From contig JAHHHL010000004.1 in NCBI GenBank assembly GCA_019359375.1, forward strand, positions 62,001 to 126,000: 64,000 bases of DNA, in the 5' to 3' direction. Under the pieces are notes generated by a model. The model was not told where the DNA came from. It worked only from the letters and a program-made list of their open reading frames with translations, and did not search any database. Of this stretch, positions 18,389 to 27,333 are shown piece after piece (the first letter of the stretch is position 1; the number at the start of each line of letters is the position of its first letter). Position numbers and translations under genes: made by a program. Source of the DNA: Lyngbya sp. HA4199-MV5. GTDB taxonomy: Bacteria; Cyanobacteriota; Cyanobacteriia; Leptolyngbyales; Leptolyngbyaceae.

Positions 18389-21300
18389 TTACACGCGCTC
18401 CGCAACAGCCAGCGGAAAGCACAGGGTAAAGGTGACTCGTTGCTGACTACTTTCAACGTGAATGGTTGCGCCTAAACGCTCGGTGAGTTTTTTCACTAAA
18501 GCCAGCCCCAGACCCGTGCCGCCGTGTTTCCAGGGATCATTGTTGGGGATGCGATAGAACTTATCAAAGACGCGATCGCACTCAGATGCAGGAATGCTCA
18601 CACCAGAATTGCTCACCTGAAGGTTTAAAGCTAGAGCAGGTGAGGGTGCTATGGAAAGCAAGCATGGTTCCCTTTCTTCCCCCTCTCTTGCCGCTTCCTC
18701 ATCCTCTAGCGCCACTGCTACGGTGATGGTTTCACCACGGGGTGTATATTTGCAGGCGTTGTGCAATAGCTCTGTCAGAATGCGTTCCAGGTAAGACAGG
18801 TCAGTGGTGAGTGTAGGTAGATGGGGCGGTAGATGGGTGGTCAACGTTTGCTGCTGTTCGCGGGTGCGGGTTTCAAAGGCAGCGACCAGATCGGCAATCC
18901 AGGTGGAGAGATCTACAGGGGTCAGGTTTAATTGGTCTGTGCCAGCATCCAGACGAGCTAAATCCAGCAAGTCATTGATGAGGCTGGTCTCGCGGTTGCA
19001 TTCCGATCGCAAAATCTGTAGGTAGCGTGCGGCTGTGCTGTCGGCAGTATCGAGTATGCCTGTTGGTTGCAGCGTGATTTCGAGCATCTTGGTTGCTATT
19101 TTGATGCTTGCCATCGGCGATCGCAGTTCGTGAGAAACCGTGCTCAGGAAATCATCTTTTAGCCGATTGAGTCGTTCCAGTTCTTCTACCTGGGTTTGAG
19201 CAACGTGATAAAGGCGTGCCTGACGCAGGGCGATCGCGCATTGGTTGGCGACCTGTTGCACAAGCTGAAGATCACGCTGGCTAAAAATCCGATAACTCTG
19301 ATCAATGAGCCACAAGTCGCCTAATACGCCCTGGTCGTCAAAGATGGAACTGGTCAGCATGGTTACCTGCCCGCGTTCGGGGTAGACCAGGAGTGAACAA
19401 AACTGAAAGGTTTGGCTGTCGAGTAGCTGGCTGTAGAGTTCGGGGAAGGCATCCATCTGTGACACCCGACCCTGAACGGGTGGTAAGTCAGACGAGTATT
19501 CGTAATGAACGGTGGAGGTGCCTGCTTCTAAATTGAAGAGCGCTGCATTGCAACACTTTACACCCAGCGTGCTTGCCAATTCTTGCACGGCTGTTTGCAA
19601 AATTTGATCTTCATCCAGGCTATCCCGCACCTTTTCCATAATGTGCTTCACTGTTGCCTCAAAGTCGTAGGCAAGTTGCAGTTCAGCAGTGCGGTTTTGC
19701 ACTTCACCTTCCAGGTCGATATTGAGTTGCTGCACCTGAGAATACAGCTCTGATTGCTGAATGGCGATCGCCAGTTGATCGACCACGGCACCAATCAATT
19801 CCACTTCAGCATCCTGCCAGAGCACGGGAAGTTGACTTCTAAGCAGGCTCAAACAGCCCCAAACAATTGAGCCAACGGGGAGTGGCACCAGTAACCAGGC
19901 ACCTTGCTGAATGGGTGCAAAGCCTGCTTTAAACGAATCGTGGCAGCTACTAAAGTCATCAATCCGAATGAGCTGCGTGCGCTTCAATTGGGCAGTCAGA
20001 TGGCTGGGATGATCGGCGATGACTAACCCCAGCGATCGCGAGCAGGGTGTGGTGTCCTGGCAATACTGAGCAACAATCTGCCAGCATTCTTGCTCCGGTT
20101 TATAGTGCAAAATCTCCGCTTCGTCTACTCGCAGGCATCGGGCAATTTCAGCCGTTGCCGTAGATAAAATGGTGGGCAGATTGAGCGATCGACGAATCTG
20201 CTGGCTGATTTCTCGCAGCATGGCTTCTCGTTCTGCCTGCTGCCGCAGAATAGCCTCTGCCTGCTTCTGCTCGGTCACATCACGGGCAATCATACAGAAA
20301 ACCGCACGGCTCTGATAGGCAATCAAACTGATGCTGACTGAAACGTCAATCAAGGCACCATTTTTATGGCGATATTGCGATTCACCCAGGTAAAAGTGCC
20401 TGCTAGATCCATTCTCTCGAATGCGTTCATCCAATATGGCGGGATCGTCTGCAAAAAGATCATAAATGGTTCGATCCCAAAGTTCTTCCAGGGTATAGCC
20501 TAATAATCTCTCAGTCGCGGGGTTGGCTTCGATAATTTGTTTGGTGGAGGCACTGATTAAGCAAATGCATTCAATGCTCTGTTCCATCACCGCACGATAC
20601 CTGCCTTTACTCTCAGATAGCGCGTCCTCAATCTGCCGTTGCTGGGTGATATCCACCATCACCCCGCGTAATTTGGTTAGATGATTATTTTCAACAACAC
20701 CTGTAAAAATGTTTCGCAGCCAAATCGTTTGCCCATCCGCCGCCATCATGCGAAACTCAAACTCCTGGGGTTGCTGCCCCTGGCTGTGATTGACGTAGAA
20801 GCGGAGCACCTGGGCACGATCGCCCGGATGGATATGATCCTGTAAAAACGTGGGTTCAGTCAGCCATTCCTCAATGGGATAGCCCAGCAGCCGTTCGGCG
20901 CGGTGGCTCACAAAGTTGAAGCGAAACTGGTCGGTGTTGCTTTCCCAGATAATGCCATCAATAGAATTAACCAGGGCGTGATATTGCTGCTGACTGCGGC
21001 TGGCATCTTCGGCAATTTTCCGAATGAGCAATTCTGTTTGTTTGTGTTTGAGTGCATACCGGAGCGATCGCTCCAGCAAGCCCACACTAATTTCATCTTT
21101 GTACAAAAAGTCGGTTGCACCCAACTGCATGGCTTCTAAATCCACCGTGCGGGTAGCTGCTCCACTCAGCAGAATGATGGGCGCATGATAATCTCGACTG
21201 AGCAGATGACGCAACACATCTAACCCATTGTGCTCTCCCAGATGGTAATCAAGCAAATAAATATCGTGCCGTTGCTGGGAGATAGACACTAACGCTGTTT

Positions 21301-21466
21301 CATAGGTTGCCGCCCACTCCAGGTCAAACTGGGGCACTTGCACATCCGCCAACAGATCACGAGTAAGAACATAGTCATCTTCGTTATCTTCGACCAGAAG
21401 GATTTTGATGGGTTGGCTACTGGGAATACTATCCATTTCTCTGGATTTCTCAATGAGGTATTGCAT
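18389..21466 (-). CDS. Hybrid kinase: receiver - PAS - PAS - GAF - GAF - histidine kinase
   Basis: 1025 residues from the ATG at 21466; an ATG at 21436 (MDSIPSSQ) is an equally possible start. The N-terminal receiver has Asp73 (YLLDYHLG). Two PAS domains (about 155-275 and 285-405) end in VMVDITQQRQ and IARDVTEQKQ. The first GAF (about 410-580) has the GAWLLVPL motif and the second (about 600-760) is more divergent. HisKA has TVSHELRSP near residue 780. The HATPase has LLHNACKY and GGTGLGLALVKK and is interrupted near 915-942 by an acidic insert (EEAAREGEEREP) from repeat-like DNA. It lies 80 bases downstream of the GGDEF gene and has a very similar receiver, so the two genes probably share ancestry and transcription. 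Confidence 0.87.
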   Translation of the reverse strand: MQYLIEKSREMDSIPSSQPIKILLVEDNEDDYVLTRDLLADVQVPQFDLEWAATYETALVSISQQRHDIYLLDYHLGEHNGLDVLRHLLSRDYHAPIILLSGAATRTVDLEAMQLGATDFLYKDEISVGLLERSLRYALKHKQTELLIRKIAEDASRSQQQYHALVNSIDGIIWESNTDQFRFNFVSHRAERLLGYPIEEWLTEPTFLQDHIHPGDRAQVLRFYVNHSQGQQPQEFEFRMMAADGQTIWLRNIFTGVVENNHLTKLRGVMVDITQQRQIEDALSESKGRYRAVMEQSIECICLISASTKQIIEANPATERLLGYTLEELWDRTIYDLFADDPAILDERIRENGSSRHFYLGESQYRHKNGALIDVSVSISLIAYQSRAVFCMIARDVTEQKQAEAILRQQAEREAMLREISQQIRRSLNLPTILSTATAEIARCLRVDEAEILHYKPEQECWQIVAQYCQDTTPCSRSLGLVIADHPSHLTAQLKRTQLIRIDDFSSCHDSFKAGFAPIQQGAWLLVPLPVGSIVWGCLSLLRSQLPVLWQDAEVELIGAVVDQLAIAIQQSELYSQVQQLNIDLEGEVQNRTAELQLAYDFEATVKHIMEKVRDSLDEDQILQTAVQELASTLGVKCCNAALFNLEAGTSTVHYEYSSDLPPVQGRVSQMDAFPELYSQLLDSQTFQFCSLLVYPERGQVTMLTSSIFDDQGVLGDLWLIDQSYRIFSQRDLQLVQQVANQCAIALRQARLYHVAQTQVEELERLNRLKDDFLSTVSHELRSPMASIKIATKMLEITLQPTGILDTADSTAARYLQILRSECNRETSLINDLLDLARLDAGTDQLNLTPVDLSTWIADLVAAFETRTREQQQTLTTHLPPHLPTLTTDLSYLERILTELLHNACKYTPRGETITVAVALEDEEAAREGEEREPCLLSIAPSPALALNLQVSNSGVSIPASECDRVFDKFYRIPNNDPWKHGGTGLGLALVKKLTERLGATIHVESSQQRVTFTLCFPLAVAERV

Positions 21467-21546
21467 GTTAGGATCCGGTAATTTTGCCTTCCCGATGATA
21501 ACCAGGGTTTTAGCTGCAAACCAGTGATAAACGCGATCGCGGCAGG

Positions 21547-23208
21547 CTATTTGAATACCTTATCTCTAGAGCTTTCTCGGCTCTGGCTGATGTGGTAGGT
21601 ATCGCGTCCCTCTGCTTTTGCCTGGTAAAGTGCCTGATCTGCCTGGTGGATCAGGACGATAGGCGACTCCGTGCATAATGGAACCATACTGGCAATGCCA
21701 AAGCTTAACGTCACCTGCTCACTCACAGACGACGTGTGATGAGGAAGGTTGAGTGCTCTGATCGCCCTACGAATTTTTTCAACCACTTTGACAGCGCCTG
21801 CACTATTGGTATTGGGCAGAATGACCGCAAACTCTTCTCCCCCGTAGCGGGCAGTTAAGTCAGCCGGACGACGACTGGTCTCATCAATTGCCTGAGCGAT
21901 TTGATGTAAACACGTATCGCCAGCGACATGACCATAGGTATCGTTATAGCGTTTGAAGTTGTCAATATCGCAGAAGATGAGGCTCAAGCATTGCTGTTCC
22001 CGCGCCAGTCGCCGCCATTCCTGTTCAAGATGGGCCGCAAAACAGCGCCGATTGGGAATATGGGTTAATTCATCCAGTGCAACAAGCCGCTGAAGCTTTT
22101 GGTTGGCGGTCTGCAACTGTTGATAGAAAGCTGACTGCTGAATCGCGATCGCCACCTGCGTTGCCAATTGCTGCAACAAATTAACTTCGATGGGTTGCCA
22201 CTGTCGCGGCGCGTTGCACTGGTGAACAACGAGTAAGCCCCAGAGGTGTGGGGTGTGGGGTGTGGGGTGTGGGGTAGCAGTTTTTAGTTTTTGGTTGTTA
22301 GTTGTTAATAATGGCTCTCCTTCTGCCTCCTGCCCTCTGCCTTCTGCCTCCCCTGTCTCCCCTGCCTCCCCTACTTCCCCTGCCCCCCTCGCCTCCCTGC
22401 TCCGATTCCTTAAGCTCTCATTCAACAAAATTGGCACAATGAGCTTTGCCCGGACTTGAAGTTGTGTAAGCAGGTCGCGGTGGCATTCGCTGAAGCCTGC
22501 GGTCTGGACATTGGCGATCGCGTTGACAATGCCTTGCTGATAGGTCTGTCTCTGGGCTGTTGTGAAGTAGGTATCGGTGATTGCCATGCCCAGCAACGGC
22601 TGCCAGTTGTTGGTAACTGCTTCGGCAATAACGGTGCTGCTCCAGTCTGGCTCAAAGCGGTAAATCAGGACGCGATCGGCGTTAAGCGATTGCTGAATTT
22701 CGGTGACGGTCGTGTCAAGAATTTCATCCAGTTCGAGGGATTGATGGATCTGTTGGGCGATTTGGGTGGTTAACCGCTCCCGTTCTACCTGCTGGCGCAG
22801 CGCTTCTTCGGAGGTTTTTTGGCGGATGGCATAGCGGAGGGCGCGTTCCAGTAGCTCGGTGCTGATCTCGTCTTTGCAGAGAAAGTCGGTTGCCCCTAGC
22901 CGCATCGCTTCTATATCCACCTGGCGCGGTGCTGTGCCAGTGAGCAAAATAATGGGTGCGTTGCAGCCACTGGTGACTGCTTCCTGAAGTACCTCTAACC
23001 CGTTGTGAACACCGAGATGATAGTCGAGCAGATAAATATCGTGCTTCTGTTGGGCGATCGCGATCAGGGCAGCCTCATAGGTAGAAGCCCACTCCACCTC
23101 ATAGCGGAACTCCCGCACATCTGCCAGTAATTCGCGAGTCACTAGAAAGTCGTCCTCGTTATCTTCAACTAGGAGAACTTTAATTCGGTGAACATCCAGG
23201 TCTGTCAT
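21547..23208 (-). CDS. Receiver - cyanobacteriochrome-type GAF - GGDEF diguanylate cyclase
   Basis: 553 residues. The receiver has Asp62 (YLLDYHLG). The GAF domain (about 145-360) matches cyanobacteriochromes: VLIYRFEPDWSSTVIAEAV, then SECHRDLL with Cys242-His243 at the bilin attachment site, LIVPILL and LWGLLVVHQC. There is no DxCF motif, since the place reads TDTYF. Between LIVPILL and LWGLL there is a 55-residue low-complexity insert (about 265-321). The GGDEF domain has YGGEEF at 455-460, so it should make c-di-GMP. A light-regulated diguanylate cyclase is the natural reading, provided the insert does not destroy the fold. The gene is 62 bases from the Rcp1-like receiver upstream. Bilin binding is inferred from the Cys-His pair. 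Confidence 0.85.
   Translation of the reverse strand: MTDLDVHRIKVLLVEDNEDDFLVTRELLADVREFRYEVEWASTYEAALIAIAQQKHDIYLLDYHLGVHNGLEVLQEAVTSGCNAPIILLTGTAPRQVDIEAMRLGATDFLCKDEISTELLERALRYAIRQKTSEEALRQQVERERLTTQIAQQIHQSLELDEILDTTVTEIQQSLNADRVLIYRFEPDWSSTVIAEAVTNNWQPLLGMAITDTYFTTAQRQTYQQGIVNAIANVQTAGFSECHRDLLTQLQVRAKLIVPILLNESLRNRSREARGAGEVGEAGETGEAEGRGQEAEGEPLLTTNNQKLKTATPHPTPHTPHLWGLLVVHQCNAPRQWQPIEVNLLQQLATQVAIAIQQSAFYQQLQTANQKLQRLVALDELTHIPNRRCFAAHLEQEWRRLAREQQCLSLIFCDIDNFKRYNDTYGHVAGDTCLHQIAQAIDETSRRPADLTARYGGEEFAVILPNTNSAGAVKVVEKIRRAIRALNLPHHTSSVSEQVTLSFGIASMVPLCTESPIVLIHQADQALYQAKAEGRDTYHISQSRESSRDKVFK
22245..22430. repeat. Low-complexity repeat insert inside the GAF-coding region
   Basis: On the plus strand, GGGGTGT units are followed by a TTGGTTGTTAGTTGTTA tract and then CTTCTGCC/CTCCCCTGCC runs. 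The same words occur in intergenic DNA at 27303-27330, 30120-30170 and 35850-36090. The insert keeps frame without a stop. Confidence 0.75.
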
Positions 23209-23270
23209 AATCTTTAATCCGGTAAAGCGACGATCTCAAACCAGTAGAGAAGCAACCCTTGTCACGATCG

Positions 23271-23714
23271 TTAATCGGGTAACGTGATGGTTTCAAACCA
23301 ATAGTTATGGAGCACTTGCATTAACTCAACTAATTCATCAAATGAATTTGGCTTGGTAATGTAAGCACTCGCACCTAATTCATAGCTCCGGTTGATGTCA
23401 GACCGGGCGGCTGAGGTGGTCATCACAACCACAGGAATTTTTTTCAGACCGGGCGTTGTTTTGATTTCTGCCAGCGCTTCATAGCCATTCTTGCGGGGCA
23501 TATTCAGGTCTATTAAAATCAGGTTGGGTACATCAGACAAATCGGCGGCAAAGAGTTTGCTGCGGTGATGCAGCACGTTCATCAACTCCTCGCCATCTTC
23601 AACCAGTTGGAGATTGACTGAACTCGCTTCCTGCCATGCTTCTTCAATCAACAGGCGATCGTCGGGGTTGTCATCGGCGACCAGTAAAATGGAACGAACC
23701 TTTAAAGTATCCAT
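23271..23714 (-). CDS. Rcp1-like single-domain response regulator
   Basis: 147 residues of the Rcp1 receiver type: ILLVADDNPDDRLLI at the acidic pocket, phosphoacceptor in LILIDLNMPRKNGYE, and the conserved MTTSAARSDI and KPNSFDEL segments. These receivers accept phosphate from phytochromes and related PAS kinases and have no output domain. It starts 3 bases after the stop of the ethylene-receptor-like kinase, so that kinase is almost certainly its donor. A close paralogue is at 26714-27163. Confidence 0.92.
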   Translation of the reverse strand: MDTLKVRSILLVADDNPDDRLLIEEAWQEASSVNLQLVEDGEELMNVLHHRSKLFAADLSDVPNLILIDLNMPRKNGYEALAEIKTTPGLKKIPVVVMTTSAARSDINRSYELGASAYITKPNSFDELVELMQVLHNYWFETITLPD

Positions 23715-23717
23715 TGG

Positions 23718-26312
23718 TTAAATGTCCTTAGCGGCTTGCACAAATTGTTTTATTGGCAGGGTGATCGTAAACGTAGAGCCTTTTCCGGGAGCGCTCTGAG
23801 CGACAATGCTACCGTTATGACGCTCCACAATTCTGCGGCAGACGGCTAACCCAATGCCGGTGCCTTCATATTCACTGCGTCCATGAAGGCGCTCGAAGAT
23901 TTTGAAAATGCGATCGCGATATTGTTCATCGAAGCCAATGCCCTGATCTTGAATGCTGATTTGGTACATCTGTTTGGTGAGCAGGTTTTGTTTGGCAGAA
24001 GGCAGCATCAAAACCTGACTGCGAATTTTTACCACTGGCGGCTTATCACCATGAAACTTGAGCGCATTGCTGATCAGGTTTTGCAGCAGTTGATGGATCT
24101 GCGTCGGGTCTGCCTCCAGTGTGGGGAGCGGCTCAATGTCGATCGCCGCGTTGGTTTCCTGAATTTTCACCTCCAAGCCTGATAAGACGGTTTCAACAAT
24201 GGGATTTAAATCAACCGATACAAACGGCTCTGCTTGAGTGCTGATGCGCGACAGCAAAAGTAAGTCGTCAATCAGCGTTTGCATCCGGTGAGCGGCATTT
24301 TGCATCCGGTTCACGTAGTCTTTACCCTGGTCGTTGAGTTGCTTGCCACAGCGGCTCTGGAGCAGGTTGCTAAAGTTGCGGATGGTGCGGAGAGGTTCTT
24401 TAAGGTCGTGAGAGGCAACGAAGGCAAAATTCTGGAGTTCCTGGTTGCTCTGCTCCAGTTGGGTGGCAAGGGTTCGCAAGTCTGCTTTTGCCTGTTTGTG
24501 ATCGCTAATATCCTTGTGCGTGCCCGACATTCGCAACGGCTTGCCTGCCCGATCGCGCACCACGACTTTCCCGTAATCGGCAATCCGTTTCCACTCACCC
24601 GCTTTGGTGAGCACCCGATAGTCAAAGTGGTAGGGTACGGAACCATCTTTGAGGTGTGCCTCTAAAATCTCAGACACCCAGGTTTTATCCTCCGGATGCA
24701 TCAGGCGAGCCCACGTACTCAAGTCTCCTGGCAGTTCGTCGGGTTCATAGCCCAACATTTCCATCCAGCGAGGGCTGTAATACACGTCTCCGGTTGCAAT
24801 GTTCCAATCCCACAAGCCATCGCCTGACCCTTCCAGCGACAGTTGTAGACGTTCTTCACTCTCGCGTAAAGCAGCTTCGGCGGCTTTGCGATCGCTAATA
24901 TCCTGAATTTGTGGAATAAAGTACAGCGGACGATCTTGGTCATCACGGGTGAGTGAAGCACTCAGCAGAATCCACACCACATGCCCCTGTTTATGGAAAT
25001 AGCGCTTCTCCATCTGGTAGAAACTAATTTCACCCTTGAGGAGTTGCTGCACATAACCCAGATCCGTTTCCAGATCGTCGGGATGGGTAATGGTTTGAAA
25101 GTCGGTTTGCAGCAATTCCAGTTCAGAGTAGCCAATCATCTCACAGAGAGAACGATTGACCTTCAGCCATTGCCCTTCCAACCCAACCAGCGCCATCCCA
25201 ATAGCGGCATAGTCAAACGCACCCCGAAAGCGCTCTTCACTTTCTTTGAGGGCAGCTTCAGCAGCTTTGCGCGCAGTGATGTCGCTGCCAATGCCTAAAA
25301 AACCCGTCAGGTTCCCTATGGGGTCTCGTAAAGCGGTGGCAGACAGTAGTATAGGGAAGCGAGAGCCATCTTTGCGAAGGTAAGACCATTGCCGTTCCTC
25401 AACCTTTCCCCGCTTGGCTTTAGCAACAAACACCTCAAACCCTGGCTCAATAAATGTGCCCAACTCTTGAGAAAGCGTCTGGGCGCGGAATGCGACCTCT
25501 GCCCGATCGTGAATGATGGCGGGAGTCGCCTGACCAATCATTTCTGTAGCAGCATAGCCCAGTAACGTCTCAGCTCTGGTATTGAAGCTAGTGATGATAC
25601 CGTTTGTATCGGTGGAGATAATTGTGAAGTTAGCACTATCGAGAATAGCCTGTTGCAGTGTGGTAATTTCCTGGAGCTTGGCTTCTGCCCGTTGCCGCTC
25701 CATCAACTCGTGCTGGAGGCGATCGTTGGTTTGTGTCAATTCTGCGGTGCGATCGACAACCCGGAGTTCCAGGTTTTCGTTTACCTGTCTGAGTTGTGCC
25801 TCACTGCGAGTCAGTGCAGCCATGCGCTCCTGCACCCGGCTTTCGAGCGCACCATTGGACTCGCGTAAGGCTTCCTCTGCTTGTTGTCGCTGCACCATTT
25901 GCTCTGCCAGAGCTTGATTGGCAAGTGCCAACTGTGCCGGACTGGGCAATGCCAGCGCTTTGGGCACCAGGGGCACCAGCAGAATGGCTGTCCAGACTGA
26001 AATGAGCATGGTTACAGCTTTGAGGATGCCAGAAACCCAGTAGGTGGGATACCAGAGCGTCCACACATCCATGACGTGCGTGGTGCCACACGCAACAATA
26101 AAGCTGCCAAAGAGTAGAAAGATCCAGTTGAAAGGAAGATCTTGCCGCTTGCGAACAAAATAAAGCAGGGTAATGGGAATGGAATAATAGGCGATCGCAA
26201 TCAGCGCATCGGAAGCCAGGTGCAACCACACCAGAGCGGGCTTCCAGAGATAGCAGTAACCGTGGGGTATGAACGGTTCCGCTGTCGTGAGTGTGTGAAG
26301 AGCCTCTTGCAT
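23718..26312 (-). CDS. Ethylene-receptor-like membrane PAS histidine kinase
   Basis: I chose the ATG at 26312 (864 residues); a TTG at 26345 would add 11. The N-terminal three-helix domain has exactly the spacing of the ethylene-binding domain of plant ETR1: Asp35, Tyr42, Pro46, Cys75 and His79 here, against Asp25, Tyr32, Pro36, Cys65 and His69. It reads SDALIAIAYYSIP and then CGTTHVMDVWT. Coiled coils and at least four PAS domains with PAC ends (GIGSDITARK, IPQIQDISDRK, GTHKDISDHK) follow. The HisKA domain has SHDLKEPLRT and the HATPase has NLISNALKFHG and GTGIGLAV. It is expected to be a Cu(I)/ethylene or related small-ligand sensor at the membrane. The Rcp1-like receiver is 3 bases downstream. 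Confidence 0.9.
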   Translation of the reverse strand: MQEALHTLTTAEPFIPHGYCYLWKPALVWLHLASDALIAIAYYSIPITLLYFVRKRQDLPFNWIFLLFGSFIVACGTTHVMDVWTLWYPTYWVSGILKAVTMLISVWTAILLVPLVPKALALPSPAQLALANQALAEQMVQRQQAEEALRESNGALESRVQERMAALTRSEAQLRQVNENLELRVVDRTAELTQTNDRLQHELMERQRAEAKLQEITTLQQAILDSANFTIISTDTNGIITSFNTRAETLLGYAATEMIGQATPAIIHDRAEVAFRAQTLSQELGTFIEPGFEVFVAKAKRGKVEERQWSYLRKDGSRFPILLSATALRDPIGNLTGFLGIGSDITARKAAEAALKESEERFRGAFDYAAIGMALVGLEGQWLKVNRSLCEMIGYSELELLQTDFQTITHPDDLETDLGYVQQLLKGEISFYQMEKRYFHKQGHVVWILLSASLTRDDQDRPLYFIPQIQDISDRKAAEAALRESEERLQLSLEGSGDGLWDWNIATGDVYYSPRWMEMLGYEPDELPGDLSTWARLMHPEDKTWVSEILEAHLKDGSVPYHFDYRVLTKAGEWKRIADYGKVVVRDRAGKPLRMSGTHKDISDHKQAKADLRTLATQLEQSNQELQNFAFVASHDLKEPLRTIRNFSNLLQSRCGKQLNDQGKDYVNRMQNAAHRMQTLIDDLLLLSRISTQAEPFVSVDLNPIVETVLSGLEVKIQETNAAIDIEPLPTLEADPTQIHQLLQNLISNALKFHGDKPPVVKIRSQVLMLPSAKQNLLTKQMYQISIQDQGIGFDEQYRDRIFKIFERLHGRSEYEGTGIGLAVCRRIVERHNGSIVAQSAPGKGSTFTITLPIKQFVQAAKDI

Positions 26313-26713
26313 ATAGTCCAGGGACGATCGCGCTGATCCAATCAATCAAACAACTGTAAATCCATGTAGAGCCGAATAAAGTTTGCTTGAGCTTGATCGG
26401 CAAAGTCAAATTATCAAGTAATTTCACTATGCGAGGAATCCGTAAAGACACTAATCTTTCAGGCATTGTAAAAAGCAACATGATAAATTTGCGGACGCAA
26501 AACCATCGCCATTGCTGCCAATTAACCTGAGCAAAGCAATCTGTCTTTTAGTTTTGATTTGTTTCTCTTTAAGAAGCGATGGTCGTTTCTTCGATCGCTT
26601 GAAGCCTTTAGGCAACCATGCTCTTGAATGTCTGAAGATAATCTTTGAAAATATTTTTAAATCTTAGTATTCAATTTTTAGCCACTACAAATCCTAACTC
26701 TCCTCCCTCTGCC
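26313..26713. other. 401-bp gap between the two kinase/receiver pairs
   Basis: No credible gene. It holds the expected promoter of the ethylene-receptor-like operon, a small inverted repeat (AAGCGAT 26574-26580, ATCGCTT 26594-26600) and a pyrimidine-rich spacer-type tract (CTCCTCCCTCTGCCC) next to the receiver stop at its right end. Confidence 0.5.
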
Positions 26714-27163
26714 CTACTTAATCGCAGGTAAATTAACCGTTTTAAACCAATAGCTGTACAACGCCTGCATTTGCTCGGTAAATTCGTCAAACGAGTTGGG
26801 CTTTGTGATGTGTCCGCTGGCTCCCAGTTCGTAACTGCGATCGATATCCGCTTTGGCGATTGAGGTGGTCAACACAACCACAGGAATTTTTTTTAATGCG
26901 GGCGCTGTCTTGATTTCCTGGAGCGCTTCATACCCATTCTTGCGGGGCATATTCAGGTCGAGCAAAATCAGGTTGGGCGATGAAGGTGTGGTTGAGTCGG
27001 CATACTGACCCCGACGGTAGAGAAAATCCATTAATTCCTCACCATTGCCGACGATCTGTAGCTCCACCGGACTGACTTCTTGCCATGCTTCTTGAATGAG
27101 CAGGCGATCGTCGGGGTTGTCATCGGCAGCCAACAGCAGGAAGGGAATCTGGCAAGCGTTCAT
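26714..27163 (-). CDS. Rcp1-like single-domain response regulator (second copy)
   Basis: 149 residues, clearly paralogous to the receiver at 23271-23714: LLAADDNPDDRLLIQEAWQE, LILLDLNMPRKNGYE, IKTAPALKKIPVVVLTTS, KPNSFDEFTEQM. The phosphoacceptor Asp and the Lys of the KPNSF motif are present. It lies downstream of the multi-helix PAS kinase, although a 167-bp spacer with an inverted repeat separates them. It is the probable phosphate acceptor of that kinase. Confidence 0.91.
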   Translation of the reverse strand: MNACQIPFLLLAADDNPDDRLLIQEAWQEVSPVELQIVGNGEELMDFLYRRGQYADSTTPSSPNLILLDLNMPRKNGYEALQEIKTAPALKKIPVVVLTTSIAKADIDRSYELGASGHITKPNSFDEFTEQMQALYSYWFKTVNLPAIK

Positions 27164-27197
27164 AGGGGAGCAACTTGATTAAATAATATTGACTTTT

Positions 27198-27296
27198 GTA
27201 GGTTGGCTTGAGATGACGAAATCCAGCATCTGTGGAAGTGTTGGGTTTCATGCTTCAACCCAACCTACTCAGGTTATTTAGTCCACGATCCTAAGT
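27198..27296. repeat. MITE-like inverted repeat between kinase and receiver
   Basis: GTAGGTTGG at 27198-27206 pairs with CCAACCTAC ending at 27268, with further imperfect pairing inside (a TTGGGTTTCA...CAACCC core). This is a common cyanobacterial palindromic repeat type. The tract after it, TTATTTAGTCCACGATCCTAAG (split here as TTATTTAG and CCACGATCCTAAG), resembles the right arm of the element at 47631-47786. Confidence 0.6.
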
Positions 27297-27302
27297 TAGC
27301 CA

Positions 27303-27333
27303 CTAACAACCAACAACCAAAAACTAACAACTA
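27303..27333. repeat. CTAACAACCAACAAC spacer repeat
   Basis: An A/C-rich tract of CTAACAAC words that reaches the stop codon of the kinase at 27331. It belongs to the same word family as 35850-36076 and the insert in the GGDEF gene. Confidence 0.5.

Noticed and set aside
19960-19995. Cys-His pair (SSCHDSF) in the first GAF of the 18389-21466 kinase considered as a bilin site
   Set aside because: Its distance to the LLVPL strand and the GAWLLVPL motif fit an ordinary GAF, not a cyanobacteriochrome.
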